Shown: in pieces, positions 26,211 through 34,482 of the stretch
Layout of the letters: the number at the start of each line of letters is the position of its first letter
Numbering within the stretch: the stretch's first letter is position 1
From: Bacillota bacterium
GTDB lineage: Bacteria > Bacillota > Clostridia > Oscillospirales > Oscillospiraceae
NCBI GenBank assembly: GCA_021199635.1
Contig: JAJQHS010000001.1
Coordinates: forward strand, 1 to 56,178
Length of the DNA: 56,178 nucleotides
Direction: 5' to 3'
Notes under the pieces: generated by a model
Database searches by the model: none
Told to the model about the DNA's origin: nothing
What the model saw: only the letters and a program-made list of their open reading frames with translations
Position numbers and translations under genes: made by a program

Positions 26211-27652
26211 GGATTGTCATTCTCGCCTCCGAGGGCGCGCCCTATGTAAAATCCGGTGGTCTGGGGGACGTTATGGAGGCGCTGCCCGCCGCCCTGGCGC
26301 GGATCCCCGGCAACGAGGTCACACTCATCCTCCCCTATTACAAGAAAATCAAGGATAATCCCGCCTATCCGGTGGAGCGGGTGCTGGAATACTCCGTCCA
26401 GCTGGGCTGGCGGGACCAGTACGCCGCCCTGATGCGGCTGACCAACCGCACCGACGGGGTGGACGTGTACTTCGTGGATAACGAATACTATTTCGGCGCG
26501 CGCCCCGGCGCGATCTACGGCGACCTGGACGATGGGGAGCGGTACGCCTTCTTCTCCCGCGCCTGCCTGAACGCGCTGTCCATTCTGGACTATATCCCCG
26601 ACATCATCCAGTGCAACGACTGGCAGACCGCCCTGGTGCCTACGTACCTGAAGGCCATGTACCACGAGCGCTTCGCCGGGACCCGGTGCATGTACACCAT
26701 CCACAATATCGAGTACCAGGGCTGGGCCAATGCCGGATTCTTTGACGATGTGCTGGGCCTGCCCTGGGAGTACCGGGGCTGCCTGGACATGAACGGCTCC
26801 GTGAACATGATGAAGGGCGCGATTGAGACCGCCGACATGGTCACCACCGTTTCGGAGACCTACTCCCGGGAGCTGATGTACCCCTACTATGCCCACGGGC
26901 TGGACGGCATCATTGCCAACGCCTCCTGGAAGCTCACCGGCATCACCAACGGCATCGATGTGAACACCTTCAACCCGGAAACTGACCCCAATCTGCCCGC
27001 CCATTTCAACGCGGACACCTTCGTGGAGGGCAAACGGCTGTGCAAGGCCGCGCTGCAGGAGGAGGTCGGCCTCCCGGTGAACCCCGACACGCCGCTGATG
27101 GTGATGGTCACCCGGCTGGCGGGGCACAAGGGGCTGGATCTTCTGTGCTATATCGCCCGGCGGCTGTTGTGGGAGGAGGACTGCCAGATGCTGATCCTCG
27201 GCACCGGCGAGCCGCAGTTTGAGAGCTTCTTCCTGCAGCTGCAGGAGGAATTCCCGGACCAGGTGTCGGCGAAGATCACCTTTAACCTGGGGCTGGCTGC
27301 CCGCATCTACGCCGGGGGCGACGTCTACCTGATGCCCTCCAAATCCGAGCCCTGCGGCCTGAGCCAGATGAACGCCATGCGCTACGGTACCGTCCCCGTG
27401 GTTCACGCCACCGGCGGCCTGCGGGACACCGTTCCCCCCGCGGACGAAAACGGGGAGGGCGGCTTGGGCTTCACCTTCCAGAGCTACAATGGGGACGATT
27501 TCCTGGCCTCGCTGAAGCGGTGCCTGCACCTGTACCACAATGACCGGGAGGGCTTCCACCGCCTGCAGCACCGGGACATGTGCCAGGACTTCAGCTGGGA
27601 CGCCCCCGCCGGGCGCTATATGGAGCTGTTCCACCAGATGCTCGGCGCCTGA
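26207..27652 (+). CDS. glgA: Glycogen synthase
   Basis: A 481-residue GT5 glycosyltransferase elongating alpha-1,4-glucan from ADP-glucose. The N-terminal KSGGLGDV motif (residues 15-22) binds ADP-glucose. The C-terminal PSKSEPCGLSQMNAMRYGTVPVVHATGGLRDTV segment is the GT-B nucleotide-sugar site. Length is normal. Its ATG lies in the glgD stop (ATGA), with AGAGGAG upstream, and a terminator closes the operon. Confidence 0.96.
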   Translation: MRIVILASEGAPYVKSGGLGDVMEALPAALARIPGNEVTLILPYYKKIKDNPAYPVERVLEYSVQLGWRDQYAALMRLTNRTDGVDVYFVDNEYYFGARPGAIYGDLDDGERYAFFSRACLNALSILDYIPDIIQCNDWQTALVPTYLKAMYHERFAGTRCMYTIHNIEYQGWANAGFFDDVLGLPWEYRGCLDMNGSVNMMKGAIETADMVTTVSETYSRELMYPYYAHGLDGIIANASWKLTGITNGIDVNTFNPETDPNLPAHFNADTFVEGKRLCKAALQEEVGLPVNPDTPLMVMVTRLAGHKGLDLLCYIARRLLWEEDCQMLILGTGEPQFESFFLQLQEEFPDQVSAKITFNLGLAARIYAGGDVYLMPSKSEPCGLSQMNAMRYGTVPVVHATGGLRDTVPPADENGEGGLGFTFQSYNGDDFLASLKRCLHLYHNDREGFHRLQHRDMCQDFSWDAPAGRYMELFHQMLGA

Positions 27653-27680
27653 CACGGCAAATTTCCGGATACGATCGCAA

Positions 27681-27721
27681 ACAGCTCCCAGCGGGGATTC
27701 CCGCCGGGAGCTGTGCTTTTT
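27681..27721 (+). terminator. Terminator of the glg operon
   Basis: ACAGCTCCC-A-GCGGG and CCCGC-C-GGGAGCTGT form a 14-bp stem with one internal mismatch and a GATT loop, followed by TGCTTTTT. It also separates the convergent ABC exporter genes. Confidence 0.88.
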
Positions 27722-27733
27722 GGGGTGTTTATC

Positions 27734-29503
27734 TTACTCAAACTGGGCGGCGTACAGCCGGTAATAGGCGCCCCGCTGGGCCATCAGGTCGGCATGGGTG
27801 CCCTGCTCCACCACGTCTCCGTGCTCCACCACCAGGATGTGGTCAGCGTTGCGGATGGTGGACAGGCGGTGGGCGATCACGAAGCAGGTTTTCCCCGCCA
27901 TCAGCTCCCGCATGGCCTTCTGCACCTGGCGCTCCGTGCCGGTGTCCACGTTGGAGGTGGCCTCGTCCAGGATCAGCATTTTCGCGTCATAGAGCATCGC
28001 GCGGGCGATGGTGAGCAGCTGCTTCTGCCCCTTGGAGATGTTGCCGCCGTCCTCGCTGATGACCGTGTCATAGCCCTGGGGCAGGCGCATGATGAACGGG
28101 TGAATCCGCGCGGCCTTGGCGGCGCGCACCACCTCCTCCCGGGTTGCGTTCTCCTTGCCGTAGGCGATGTTCTCGAAAATAGTGCCGCTGAACACCCAGG
28201 TGTCCTGCAGGACCATGGCATACGCCCCCCGCAGGCTGGAGCGGGTATCCTCCCGGATATCCCGGCCGTCCACCCGGATGCTGCCCTTGTCCACATCATA
28301 GAACCGCATGAGCAGATTGATGATGGTGGTTTTTCCCGCGCCGGTGGGTCCGACGATGGCGATCAGCTTTCCGGGCTGCGCCTGCATATTCAGGTCGTGG
28401 AGGATGGTCTTCTCCGGCTCGTAGCCGAAGCTCACATGCTCCAGCTCCACCTGGCCCTGGACATTTTCCAGCACCCGGGCATCCGGCGCGTCCGCAAGCT
28501 CTTCCGGCTCATCCAGCAATGTGAAGATCCGCTCCGCTGCGGACAGGGCGGAGAACAGCTCGTTGACGATGTTGGCGATCTCGTTGATGGGGCCGGAGAA
28601 TTTCCGGGAGTATAGGACGAAGGAGGAGATCTGGTCCAGCGCCACCGCCCCGGACATGTAATAAATAGAGCCCAGCATGGCGATCAGCGCCAGGGAAAGA
28701 TTGTTGATAAAGTTCATGGTCGGGCCGATGGCGCAGCCATAATACTCTGCGTCGTAATAGGCGTCGGCAGCCTCGGTATTCACCTGATCGAACCGGTCGC
28801 ACACCGTATCCTCATAGGCGTAGGCCTGGATGGTTTTCTGGCCGGTGAGCATTTCCTCCACGAACCCGTTCAGGCTGCCATAGCTTTTGGAGCGGCGGGA
28901 GTAGCGTGGGCGCACCTTCTTGCGCATCCGGGCGGTATAGGTGATGGAGATGGGGATGGTGATTATCACGATCACCGACAGTGCCGGGGACAGGGTGATC
29001 ATCATCACAAACGCGCCCACCACAGTGACCAGGCTCGTCATGATCTGGGTCACGTCCGTGGCAATGCAGGTGCTGACCACGTCCACATCGTAGGAAACCC
29101 GGCTGATAATGTCGCCGGCGGTCATATGGTGGTAGTAGCCCACAGGCAAGCGCAGCAGCTTCTCAAATACGTCCCGGCGCATTTTCCGGGCGATCCATTT
29201 GCTCAGGGAGGTCATGATCACGCTGATCAGCACGCTGAGTATGCTGGAGCCTACGTACACGAACAGCATCCGCTTTGCGTAGTAAAGCACCATGTCCATA
29301 TTGACCATGCCCACACCGGCATCCGCCTCGTTGATGGCCGCGCCGGCGTAGCGGGGGCCCAGCAGGGACAGGTAGCTGCTGCAGAAGCTCAGCACAATGG
29401 CCAGAAGCAGCAGGTATTTGTAAGAGGAGAGATACGACAGCATCCGCCGGAGGGTACCCTTGGTATCCTTGGGACGCTTGTACTGAACGGACATTTTTGC
29501 CAT
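27734..29503 (-). CDS. ABC exporter half-transporter, subunit B
   Basis: A 589-residue fused membrane/ATPase protein of the MDR type: six helices (about 1-330), then an ATPase with Walker A GPTGAGKTT near 389, signature ISKGQKQLL (departing from LSGGQ), and Walker B MLILDEATSNVD with a normal catalytic Glu. The non-canonical signature complements the Asp in the Walker B of the partner, so together they would form one degenerate and one active ATP site, as in BmrCD, LmrCD or TM287/288. It starts at the TAATG overlap with its partner and is the last gene of marR-ABC-ABC. Confidence 0.92.
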   Translation of the reverse strand: MAKMSVQYKRPKDTKGTLRRMLSYLSSYKYLLLLAIVLSFCSSYLSLLGPRYAGAAINEADAGVGMVNMDMVLYYAKRMLFVYVGSSILSVLISVIMTSLSKWIARKMRRDVFEKLLRLPVGYYHHMTAGDIISRVSYDVDVVSTCIATDVTQIMTSLVTVVGAFVMMITLSPALSVIVIITIPISITYTARMRKKVRPRYSRRSKSYGSLNGFVEEMLTGQKTIQAYAYEDTVCDRFDQVNTEAADAYYDAEYYGCAIGPTMNFINNLSLALIAMLGSIYYMSGAVALDQISSFVLYSRKFSGPINEIANIVNELFSALSAAERIFTLLDEPEELADAPDARVLENVQGQVELEHVSFGYEPEKTILHDLNMQAQPGKLIAIVGPTGAGKTTIINLLMRFYDVDKGSIRVDGRDIREDTRSSLRGAYAMVLQDTWVFSGTIFENIAYGKENATREEVVRAAKAARIHPFIMRLPQGYDTVISEDGGNISKGQKQLLTIARAMLYDAKMLILDEATSNVDTGTERQVQKAMRELMAGKTCFVIAHRLSTIRNADHILVVEHGDVVEQGTHADLMAQRGAYYRLYAAQFE

Positions 29504-31257
29504 TATCTTCCCTCCCCCATCTGTGCGTCAAATACCTCCCGGTATTCCGGGCAGGTCGCCATCAGCTCGTCGTGACTGCCGATGCCAAGAATGCGGCCGT
29601 CCTGCAGCATCAATATCTTGTCCAGGGTCATAATGGAGCTGATCCGCTGGGCGATGATGATAGTGGTGCTGCCGCTGTGATGCTCCCGGATGGCTTTGCG
29701 CAGCGCCGCGTCGGTCTTATAGTCCAGGGCGCTGGAGGCATCGTCCAGCACCAGGATCTCCGGGTCGGCGGCGAGGGCGCGGGAGATCAGAATGCGCTGC
29801 CGCTGGCCGCCGCTGAAGTTCGCGCCCAGGATGGCGGCCTCGTGGTCGTACCCGTCGTCATAGCGCTGGATGAATTCCGCAGCCCGGGCGTCCTCCGCCG
29901 CGTCGTGCATTTCCTCATCGGAAACCTCCCGGCCGAAGCGGATATTTTCCGCAATGGTGTCGGAGAACACGATGTCGTTCTGGAACACCACGCCGAACAT
30001 CCGGTGGAGGGTGTCCGGGTCATAGGTGCGCACATCCTTGCCGTTGATGAAAATGTGCCCCTGGGTGGCATCGTAAAAGCGCATCAGCAGGTTGATGATG
30101 GTGGTCTTCCCGCAGCCGGTGGCGCCGATAATGCCCAGGGAGCCGCCCTTGGGGATGGAGAAGCTGATGTCCTCCAGGCTCATCTGCCGGTCTCCCAGCA
30201 TATGGGGCCCGCCATCCTCCGGTGTGCTGCCGTAATAGAAGGACACATGTTCAAACCGGATGTGATCGCCGCTGTCCGTATGCGCCGCCTCCGCCTCTGG
30301 GATGGGGGTGAGGGCGTCCGCGGTCTGGATCACGGCGGCGATCCGGTTGGCGGACGCATTGGCCTTGGACATCATCATGAAGATGCGGTTCAGGCCCATG
30401 GCGCCGTTGAGGATCATATTGAAGTAGGTCAGGAAGGCCAGGATCACGCCGGGCTTGGTCACGCCCGCATTGACCCGCTGGGCGCCCACCACGACCACCA
30501 GCGTCAGGCCCACGTTCAGGAAGAAGGTCATGACCGGTCCGGGCATGGACATGACGATCCCGGCGGTGCGCTCCCCCTTGGTCAGCGCCTCATTGGCGGT
30601 AGCAAAGCGCCTGGACTCGTAATCCTCCTTGGACAGGGCCTTTACCACCGGGATGCCGGTGATATTCTCCCGCATGATCCGCACCACCGTATCCAGCAGC
30701 TGCTGCACCTTGGTGTACATAGGGATGCCCTTGCGGGAGATGAAGATCACGCAGATCACCACCACCGGCGCGATCACGCACAAAATCACCGCCAGGCCGG
30801 CATCCATCGTCAGCGTGACCGCAATTCCGCCCAGCAGCAGGATCGGCGCACGGACGCCCATGGCCATCATGCTCCGGGTAAAATTCTGCACATTGTACGA
30901 GTCGGAGGTCATCCGGGAGGTAATGGACGGCAGGCCGAACGCGTCCATCTGGCTGCCGGAGAGATTCACCGAATGCCAGAACAGGTCCCGCCGCATTTCA
31001 TAGGTGCTTTTCTGCGCCACCTGGGACGCATGGCGGTTGGCGTATACGTTGAGGAACCGCACCAGCAGCGCCACCACGATCATCACCACGCCCCAGAAAA
31101 CGGCGGTGGAAACCTGCTTAGTGGGCGCCACCTCATCGATCAGATACTCCAGTATGTACGGCAGCACCAGCTCACCCAGGGAGCCAAGGAGCTTGATGAA
31201 GATCACGAAGGCCATCGTCCAGGCGTATTTTTTCAGATAGGAGAACAGAAATTTCAT
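29503..31257 (-). CDS. ABC exporter half-transporter, subunit A
   Basis: A 584-residue membrane/ATPase fusion. Six membrane helices occupy roughly residues 1-320; Walker A is GATGCGKTT near 383; the signature FSGGQRQRI is canonical; Walker B reads EILVLDDASSALD, with Asp in place of the catalytic Glu. This is the typical degenerate-site subunit of a heterodimeric exporter. Substrates are likely drugs, lipids or peptides, not resolvable here. The gene lies 10 bases after marR, pointing to MarR-controlled drug response. Confidence 0.92.
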   Translation of the reverse strand: MKFLFSYLKKYAWTMAFVIFIKLLGSLGELVLPYILEYLIDEVAPTKQVSTAVFWGVVMIVVALLVRFLNVYANRHASQVAQKSTYEMRRDLFWHSVNLSGSQMDAFGLPSITSRMTSDSYNVQNFTRSMMAMGVRAPILLLGGIAVTLTMDAGLAVILCVIAPVVVICVIFISRKGIPMYTKVQQLLDTVVRIMRENITGIPVVKALSKEDYESRRFATANEALTKGERTAGIVMSMPGPVMTFFLNVGLTLVVVVGAQRVNAGVTKPGVILAFLTYFNMILNGAMGLNRIFMMMSKANASANRIAAVIQTADALTPIPEAEAAHTDSGDHIRFEHVSFYYGSTPEDGGPHMLGDRQMSLEDISFSIPKGGSLGIIGATGCGKTTIINLLMRFYDATQGHIFINGKDVRTYDPDTLHRMFGVVFQNDIVFSDTIAENIRFGREVSDEEMHDAAEDARAAEFIQRYDDGYDHEAAILGANFSGGQRQRILISRALAADPEILVLDDASSALDYKTDAALRKAIREHHSGSTTIIIAQRISSIMTLDKILMLQDGRILGIGSHDELMATCPEYREVFDAQMGEGR

Positions 31258-31267
31258 ATCCGGCCTC

Positions 31268-31678
31268 CTATCGTTTCCAGGCGTCGAGGAGCTTCTGCAG
31301 GATGCCGGTCAGCGCCCGGCGCTCCTCGTCGGACAGAGTGTCGAACAAATGCTCCTCCGGGTAGGCGGGGTGGTCCCGCTTGGCGGACGCACCCTTCTCC
31401 GTCAGCGTCAGCACCACCCGGCGGCGGTCCTCCGTGTCCTTCCGGCGGGTGATCAGTGCCTTATTCTCCAGCTTGGTCACCAGCTCGCTGACGGAGCCGG
31501 GCTGGATGGCCAGCCGCTCCTGGAGCGCCTTCTGGGTCATTGGCCCATTGTCATGCAGGATCCTCAGGACGGCATCCTGCTGCTGCCCCGCCCGGCTCTG
31601 GTGGTACAGGACGTGGCCGCACCTGTGCATGAGCCGGGTCAGATATTGGGTTTCCGTCAAACCCTCGGGTATTTCCAT
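31268..31678 (-). CDS. MarR family transcriptional regulator
   Basis: A 136-residue winged-helix regulator. MTQKALQERLAIQPGSVSELVTKLENKALITR (about 47-78) is the DNA-binding helix-turn-helix and the following KDTEDRRRVVLTLTEKG the wing with the conserved Asp-x-Arg. MarR proteins usually repress their own operon until a ligand binds. It heads the two exporter genes, with GGAGG before the ATG and a consensus promoter flanked by repeated boxes. Confidence 0.92.
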   Translation of the reverse strand: MEIPEGLTETQYLTRLMHRCGHVLYHQSRAGQQQDAVLRILHDNGPMTQKALQERLAIQPGSVSELVTKLENKALITRRKDTEDRRRVVLTLTEKGASAKRDHPAYPEEHLFDTLSDEERRALTGILQKLLDAWKR

Positions 31679-31702
31679 GCAATTTCCTCCAATTTTTCCT
31701 TT

Positions 31703-31751
31703 GGTACAGAAAGATTATAGTGCGATCGTCAGAAATTGTCAAGGTACAGAA
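31703..31751 (-). promoter_or_regulatory. Promoter of marR-ABC flanked by direct repeats
   Basis: On the minus strand TTGACA (31737-31742) and TATAAT (31714-31719) are both consensus with 17-bp spacing. TTCTGTACC occurs twice in the same orientation, abutting the -35 box (31743-31751) and 2 bp after the -10 box (31703-31711), exactly 40 bp apart. This is a probable MarR operator. Confidence 0.75.
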
Positions 31752-31845
31752 GCATTTTTTCGGAAAATCCGTTGCATTCGCAACAATTTTGCGTACAGGA
31801 ATTGTGAAATATGCCGAACCGGGACCGATCTCCGGGAAAAAAAGC

Positions 31846-31874
31846 TTGCCTATTTCCCGTTCCTGAACTATAAT
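31846..31874 (+). promoter_or_regulatory. Promoter of the HAD-GK gene
   Basis: TTGCCT and TATAAT with a 17-bp spacer, 27 bases before the start codon. Confidence 0.7.
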
Positions 31875-31901
31875 GGGGCAAACAGAAAGCGAGGGATTGC
31901 C

Positions 31902-33026
31902 ATGAACCGAAGATTCCGCCTGTCCACGGCGCTGGACATCGATGACCTGCTGATGGAGTGCATCCCCTACGCCATCGCCCTGGCCAATGAGAAATACCGC
32001 TTCGACCCGCCCCTGACCATCTACGAGGTGAACCGCTGGGGCAAGCTGGGCACCCGGGCGGACGCGATTTTCGAATTTTTCCAGGACCCGGATTTTTACC
32101 GGAACCAGTCCGTCATCCCCGGCGCCCGGGAATTTGTGGGCAAGCTGTCAGAGATGACGGAGGTTTTCGTCTCCACCTCCATCCCGCCGGAATTTATGGG
32201 CATCCGCGCCCAGAGGATCCTGTCGGAATTTCCGGAGATCCCCCCGGATCACATTTACATGGGCTCCCGGAAGGACAAAATCAACGTGGACATCCTGTTT
32301 GACGATGGGATGCACAACGTTTTCCAGTCCAACGCCGCCTATCCCATCCTCATGCGCCGCCCCTGGAACCAGGACGCCACAGGCATGCTGGCGGTGAACA
32401 ATTACGATGAATTCCTGAAGCTGGTGGAGGTCATCGCGGACAGCTACCGCCTGCGCACCGAGCCGCTGAACCTGGAAAACCCCAGCATTGTGGTGCTGGT
32501 AGGCCCCTCCGGCAGCGGCAAGACCACCATCGCCAAGCGGGTGCTGGAGAAGACCGACCGGTTCGAAAAGCTGGTCAGCTACACCACCAACGACCCCACC
32601 AGCCTGCAAAAGAACCAGTGGTACAATTATGTTCCCCTGGAGGAATTCCGCCAGATGTGCGAAAGCGGGGAGATTTTCGAGTCCACCATGTACGCCGGCC
32701 ACGGCTACGGCTCCAAGAAGGCGGACGTGGAGGCCATCCTCCGCCGCCATAAGCATGTTCTGACCACCATGGACATCTGCGGCGCCATGGCGCTGAAAAC
32801 CAATTTCCGGAACGTGATCACCATCTATATCCAGCGGGACAAGCGGAAGCTGCTGGCCTCCATCCTGCGGAAGAATTCCTCCATCGAGGATAAGGTGAAC
32901 CGGCTCATCGCCGTGGACACCGAGAAGCAGAACGAGGAAATCTGCGATTACTCCGTCCGCTTCGACACCTACGACCAGGCCGTGGCGCAAATCTGCGAGA
33001 TCCTGAAAATTCCGGCAAATGCATAA
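31902..33026 (+). CDS. Fusion of HAD 5'-nucleotidase and guanylate kinase-like domains
   Basis: A 374-residue two-domain protein. Residues 1-185 resemble the NT5C (5'(3')-deoxyribonucleotidase) HAD family: LDIDDL with Asp12/Asp14, STS near 91, Lys126 region GSRKDK and ILFDDG (Asp134-135). Residues 195-370 resemble guanylate kinase: P-loop GPSGSGKTT (201-209), LVSYTT, GYGSKKADVEAIL and a TMDICGAMALK strand like the usual DIDVQGA. The usual Arg-x-x-Arg-x-Gly-Glu GMP site after the TT is replaced by NDPTSLQKNQWY. So the kinase half may use another substrate or be regulatory. GAGGG precedes the ATG; the longer ORF is not used. A nucleotide-pool role is inferred. Confidence 0.78.
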   Translation: MNRRFRLSTALDIDDLLMECIPYAIALANEKYRFDPPLTIYEVNRWGKLGTRADAIFEFFQDPDFYRNQSVIPGAREFVGKLSEMTEVFVSTSIPPEFMGIRAQRILSEFPEIPPDHIYMGSRKDKINVDILFDDGMHNVFQSNAAYPILMRRPWNQDATGMLAVNNYDEFLKLVEVIADSYRLRTEPLNLENPSIVVLVGPSGSGKTTIAKRVLEKTDRFEKLVSYTTNDPTSLQKNQWYNYVPLEEFRQMCESGEIFESTMYAGHGYGSKKADVEAILRRHKHVLTTMDICGAMALKTNFRNVITIYIQRDKRKLLASILRKNSSIEDKVNRLIAVDTEKQNEEICDYSVRFDTYDQAVAQICEILKIPANA

Positions 33027-33058
33027 AAGGCTGGCCAAAAGCCAGCCTTATTTTTTTC
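33027..33058 (+). terminator. Bidirectional terminator
   Basis: AAGGCTGGC and GCCAGCCTT (9 bp) with ATTTTTTT after it. The convergent VanZ gene ends inside it. Confidence 0.85.
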
Positions 33059-33548
33059 GCAATGCCCGGCCCAGCCGCCATAGCCCCCAGCCCATAGCCA
33101 CGCCTGCGGCGTTCAGAAGCACATCGTCAACGTCGCAGGTCCCCAGCAGGCTGAACAGCTGCACCAGCTCCACCGCCAGTAAAATCCCCAGCGCCGTCTG
33201 CAGGCATCGCCGCAGCTTCCGCTGGGCAGGGAACAGCGCCGGGAGGAAAATCCCCATGGGCAGGAACAGCACCACATTGCCCGCCAGGTTGCACACGGCA
33301 TAGGACGCCTGTAAACGGTAGCGGTTCTGATTCCCAAATTTTTCCAGATAGTAATCCCGCCGGGACAGGATATCCCAAAAGCTGGAAATGGTGCGGAAGG
33401 GGCGGAGGCTGCAGTTGTCCTGCACCTGCTCCCAGTAGGGGACGCCGTCCAGCGGCGCCCGATCCCGGATGAACAGCAGGTACACCAGCGCCAGGCAATA
33501 GCACAGGAACAGCCGCCTTCCCCATTTTCTGCTGACCGGTTCCCCCAT
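33048..33548 (-). CDS. VanZ family membrane protein
   Basis: A 166-residue membrane protein with four hydrophobic segments. The VanZ pattern is present: NLAGNVVLFLPMGIFLP and, after VELVQLFSLLGTCDVDDVLLNAAGVAMG, the Glu/Gln and Asp-x-x-Asp-x-x-x-Asn-x-x-Gly positions. VanZ proteins are linked to low-level teicoplanin resistance, but most are of unknown role. The ATG at 33548 is preferred over 33554 because GGGGAGGGG then has a normal distance. Confidence 0.85.
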   Translation of the reverse strand: MGEPVSRKWGRRLFLCYCLALVYLLFIRDRAPLDGVPYWEQVQDNCSLRPFRTISSFWDILSRRDYYLEKFGNQNRYRLQASYAVCNLAGNVVLFLPMGIFLPALFPAQRKLRRCLQTALGILLAVELVQLFSLLGTCDVDDVLLNAAGVAMGWGLWRLGRALRKK

Positions 33549-33572
33549 GGGCATCCCCTCCCCGCGCCCATA

Positions 33573-33644
33573 TTACCGGGGCGCCGGAGTCGAATGCAAG
33601 CCCTTTTCCTGCAAAAGCTTCTTTTCCTGTGCTGCAATATCCAT
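33573..33644 (-). CDS. Possible 23-residue small ORF before vanZ
   Basis: ATG at 33644, 9 bases after AAAGGA, opens a frame of 23 codons (MDIAAQEKKLLQEKGLHSTP...) ending in TAA 19 bases upstream of the VanZ site. The first 15 residues could form an amphipathic helix. It might be a leader or small protein; there is no further support. Confidence 0.3.
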   Translation of the reverse strand: MDIAAQEKKLLQEKGLHSTPAPR

Positions 33645-33774
33645 GGCGATCGGGTCCTTTCGTTGGGTTTAGCTGTGCTGACTTTGCTCTAACAAACGCA
33701 ATCGCCTTTTCTACCCACGGTCTTGCACCTATTGTAATGTTACGATTATTCTGCGTAATTTGCACAAATACCGC

Positions 33775-33803
33775 TTGACAATTATTTCGGCATTGGGTAT
33801 AAT
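33775..33803 (+). promoter_or_regulatory. Consensus promoter of the TPP riboswitch transcript
   Basis: TTGACA and TATAAT, both perfect, 17 bp apart. Transcription should begin near 33810, right at the first paired bases of the riboswitch. Confidence 0.85.
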
Positions 33804-33805
33804 AT

Positions 33806-33894
33806 CAATGCAAGGGAGCTCTCATAAGAGGGCTGAGAGGAGGGTGTTTCCCTCGACCTGACCTGATTTGGACAATGCCAACGTAGGGATGCGA
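33806..33894 (+). ncRNA. TPP (THI-box) riboswitch
   Basis: All conserved parts are present in order: the GGGAG strand of P2, a P3 hairpin GCTCTC/GAGGGC, the CTGAGAG element, TCCC closing P2, ACCTGAT, and GGACAATGCCAACGTAGGGA followed by a short P1 strand. It should bind thiamin pyrophosphate. No recognised thiamine gene follows; the next frame is a 54-residue membrane protein after a terminator. Confidence 0.93.
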
Positions 33895-33953
33895 AATAGA
33901 GTTTTTTCCTTCTAACCTTTCTTTTAAGTGACGGTAGGATGATACTTGAGTGG

Positions 33954-33984
33954 CCGCTTCTCTGCTTTGGGAGAAGCGGTTTTT
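33954..33984 (+). terminator. Terminator between TPP riboswitch and small ORF
   Basis: CCGCTTCTC and GAGAAGCGG (9 bp, 8-base loop) followed by TTTTTG. It lies 60 bases after the aptamer and 40 before the ATG, as expected for a ligand-controlled terminator. Confidence 0.85.
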
Positions 33985-34023
33985 GATTCATATGTCATTA
34001 ATTCTGACTTGGAGGATTTGAGA

Positions 34024-34188
34024 ATGAATAGTTTTGGTCCGGCACTGATGATTTCTGGCGCTATTATTTTGAGCGCTTGCATTATTGCGAATAGTGGGGC
34101 AATTGGTTGTTTAGGCATAGCGCTTCTCCTTTGGGGATGTATCGATAGTCTATACTTCCGCAAAAAGCATTGGGGTAACGAGAAATAG
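34024..34188 (+). CDS. 54-residue membrane protein downstream of TPP riboswitch
   Basis: A very small protein of two hydrophobic helices (about 5-22, GPALMISGAIILSACIIA, and 25-44, AIGCLGIALLLWGCIDSLYF) and a basic tail RKKHWGNEK. GGAGG lies 7 bases before the ATG. It is not recognised. Position after the riboswitch and terminator suggests expression when thiamin pyrophosphate is low, so it could assist thiamine or precursor uptake, or be left over from a lost thiamine operon. The surroundings (33600-34430) are noticeably more AT-rich than the rest of the window. A hairpin with TTTT closes the unit. Confidence 0.6.
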   Translation: MNSFGPALMISGAIILSACIIANSGAIGCLGIALLLWGCIDSLYFRKKHWGNEK

Positions 34189-34284
34189 TTATGTACTTGT
34201 CTGGCAAGCCCTCAAAAGCAAAAATATTGTGATAAGCTCCGATATCGTAATGGATAAACATTGTCAGGTCTGGCTTGATCGCAG

Positions 34285-34327
34285 AAAAGGGCGCCACTTA
34301 CCCCGACGGGTAGGCGGTGCCCTTTTG
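34285..34327 (+). terminator. Terminator of the riboswitch-controlled unit
   Basis: AAAAGGGC and GCCCTTTT pair, with an inner TACCC/GGGTA stem, ending in TTTTG. Confidence 0.65.
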
Positions 34328-34420
34328 TGCATGATAGTGTACGTTGAGAATGGCTAAAACTCCAATGAAATGATGAAAATGTGCTTAGCAAGCAGCGGCA
34401 GGCATTGCCTGGAAAAGGCC

Positions 34421-34464
34421 ACAAAAACCGGACCTCACATTTTTTGTGAAGTCCGGCATTTTTT
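34421..34464. terminator. Terminator of thrS (bidirectional)
   Basis: CCGGACCTCACA and TGTGAAGTCCGG form a 12-bp stem. On the minus strand TTTTTGT follows (thrS direction), on the plus strand CATTTTTT. The core matches the aspS terminator. Confidence 0.88.
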
Positions 34465-34482
34465 GACGGAATGGCGTTTTTG

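Noticed and set aside
33127-33765. 212-residue minus-strand ORF over the VanZ gene
   Set aside because: Its second half is a frame shadow of vanZ and the first half lacks a ribosome binding site.
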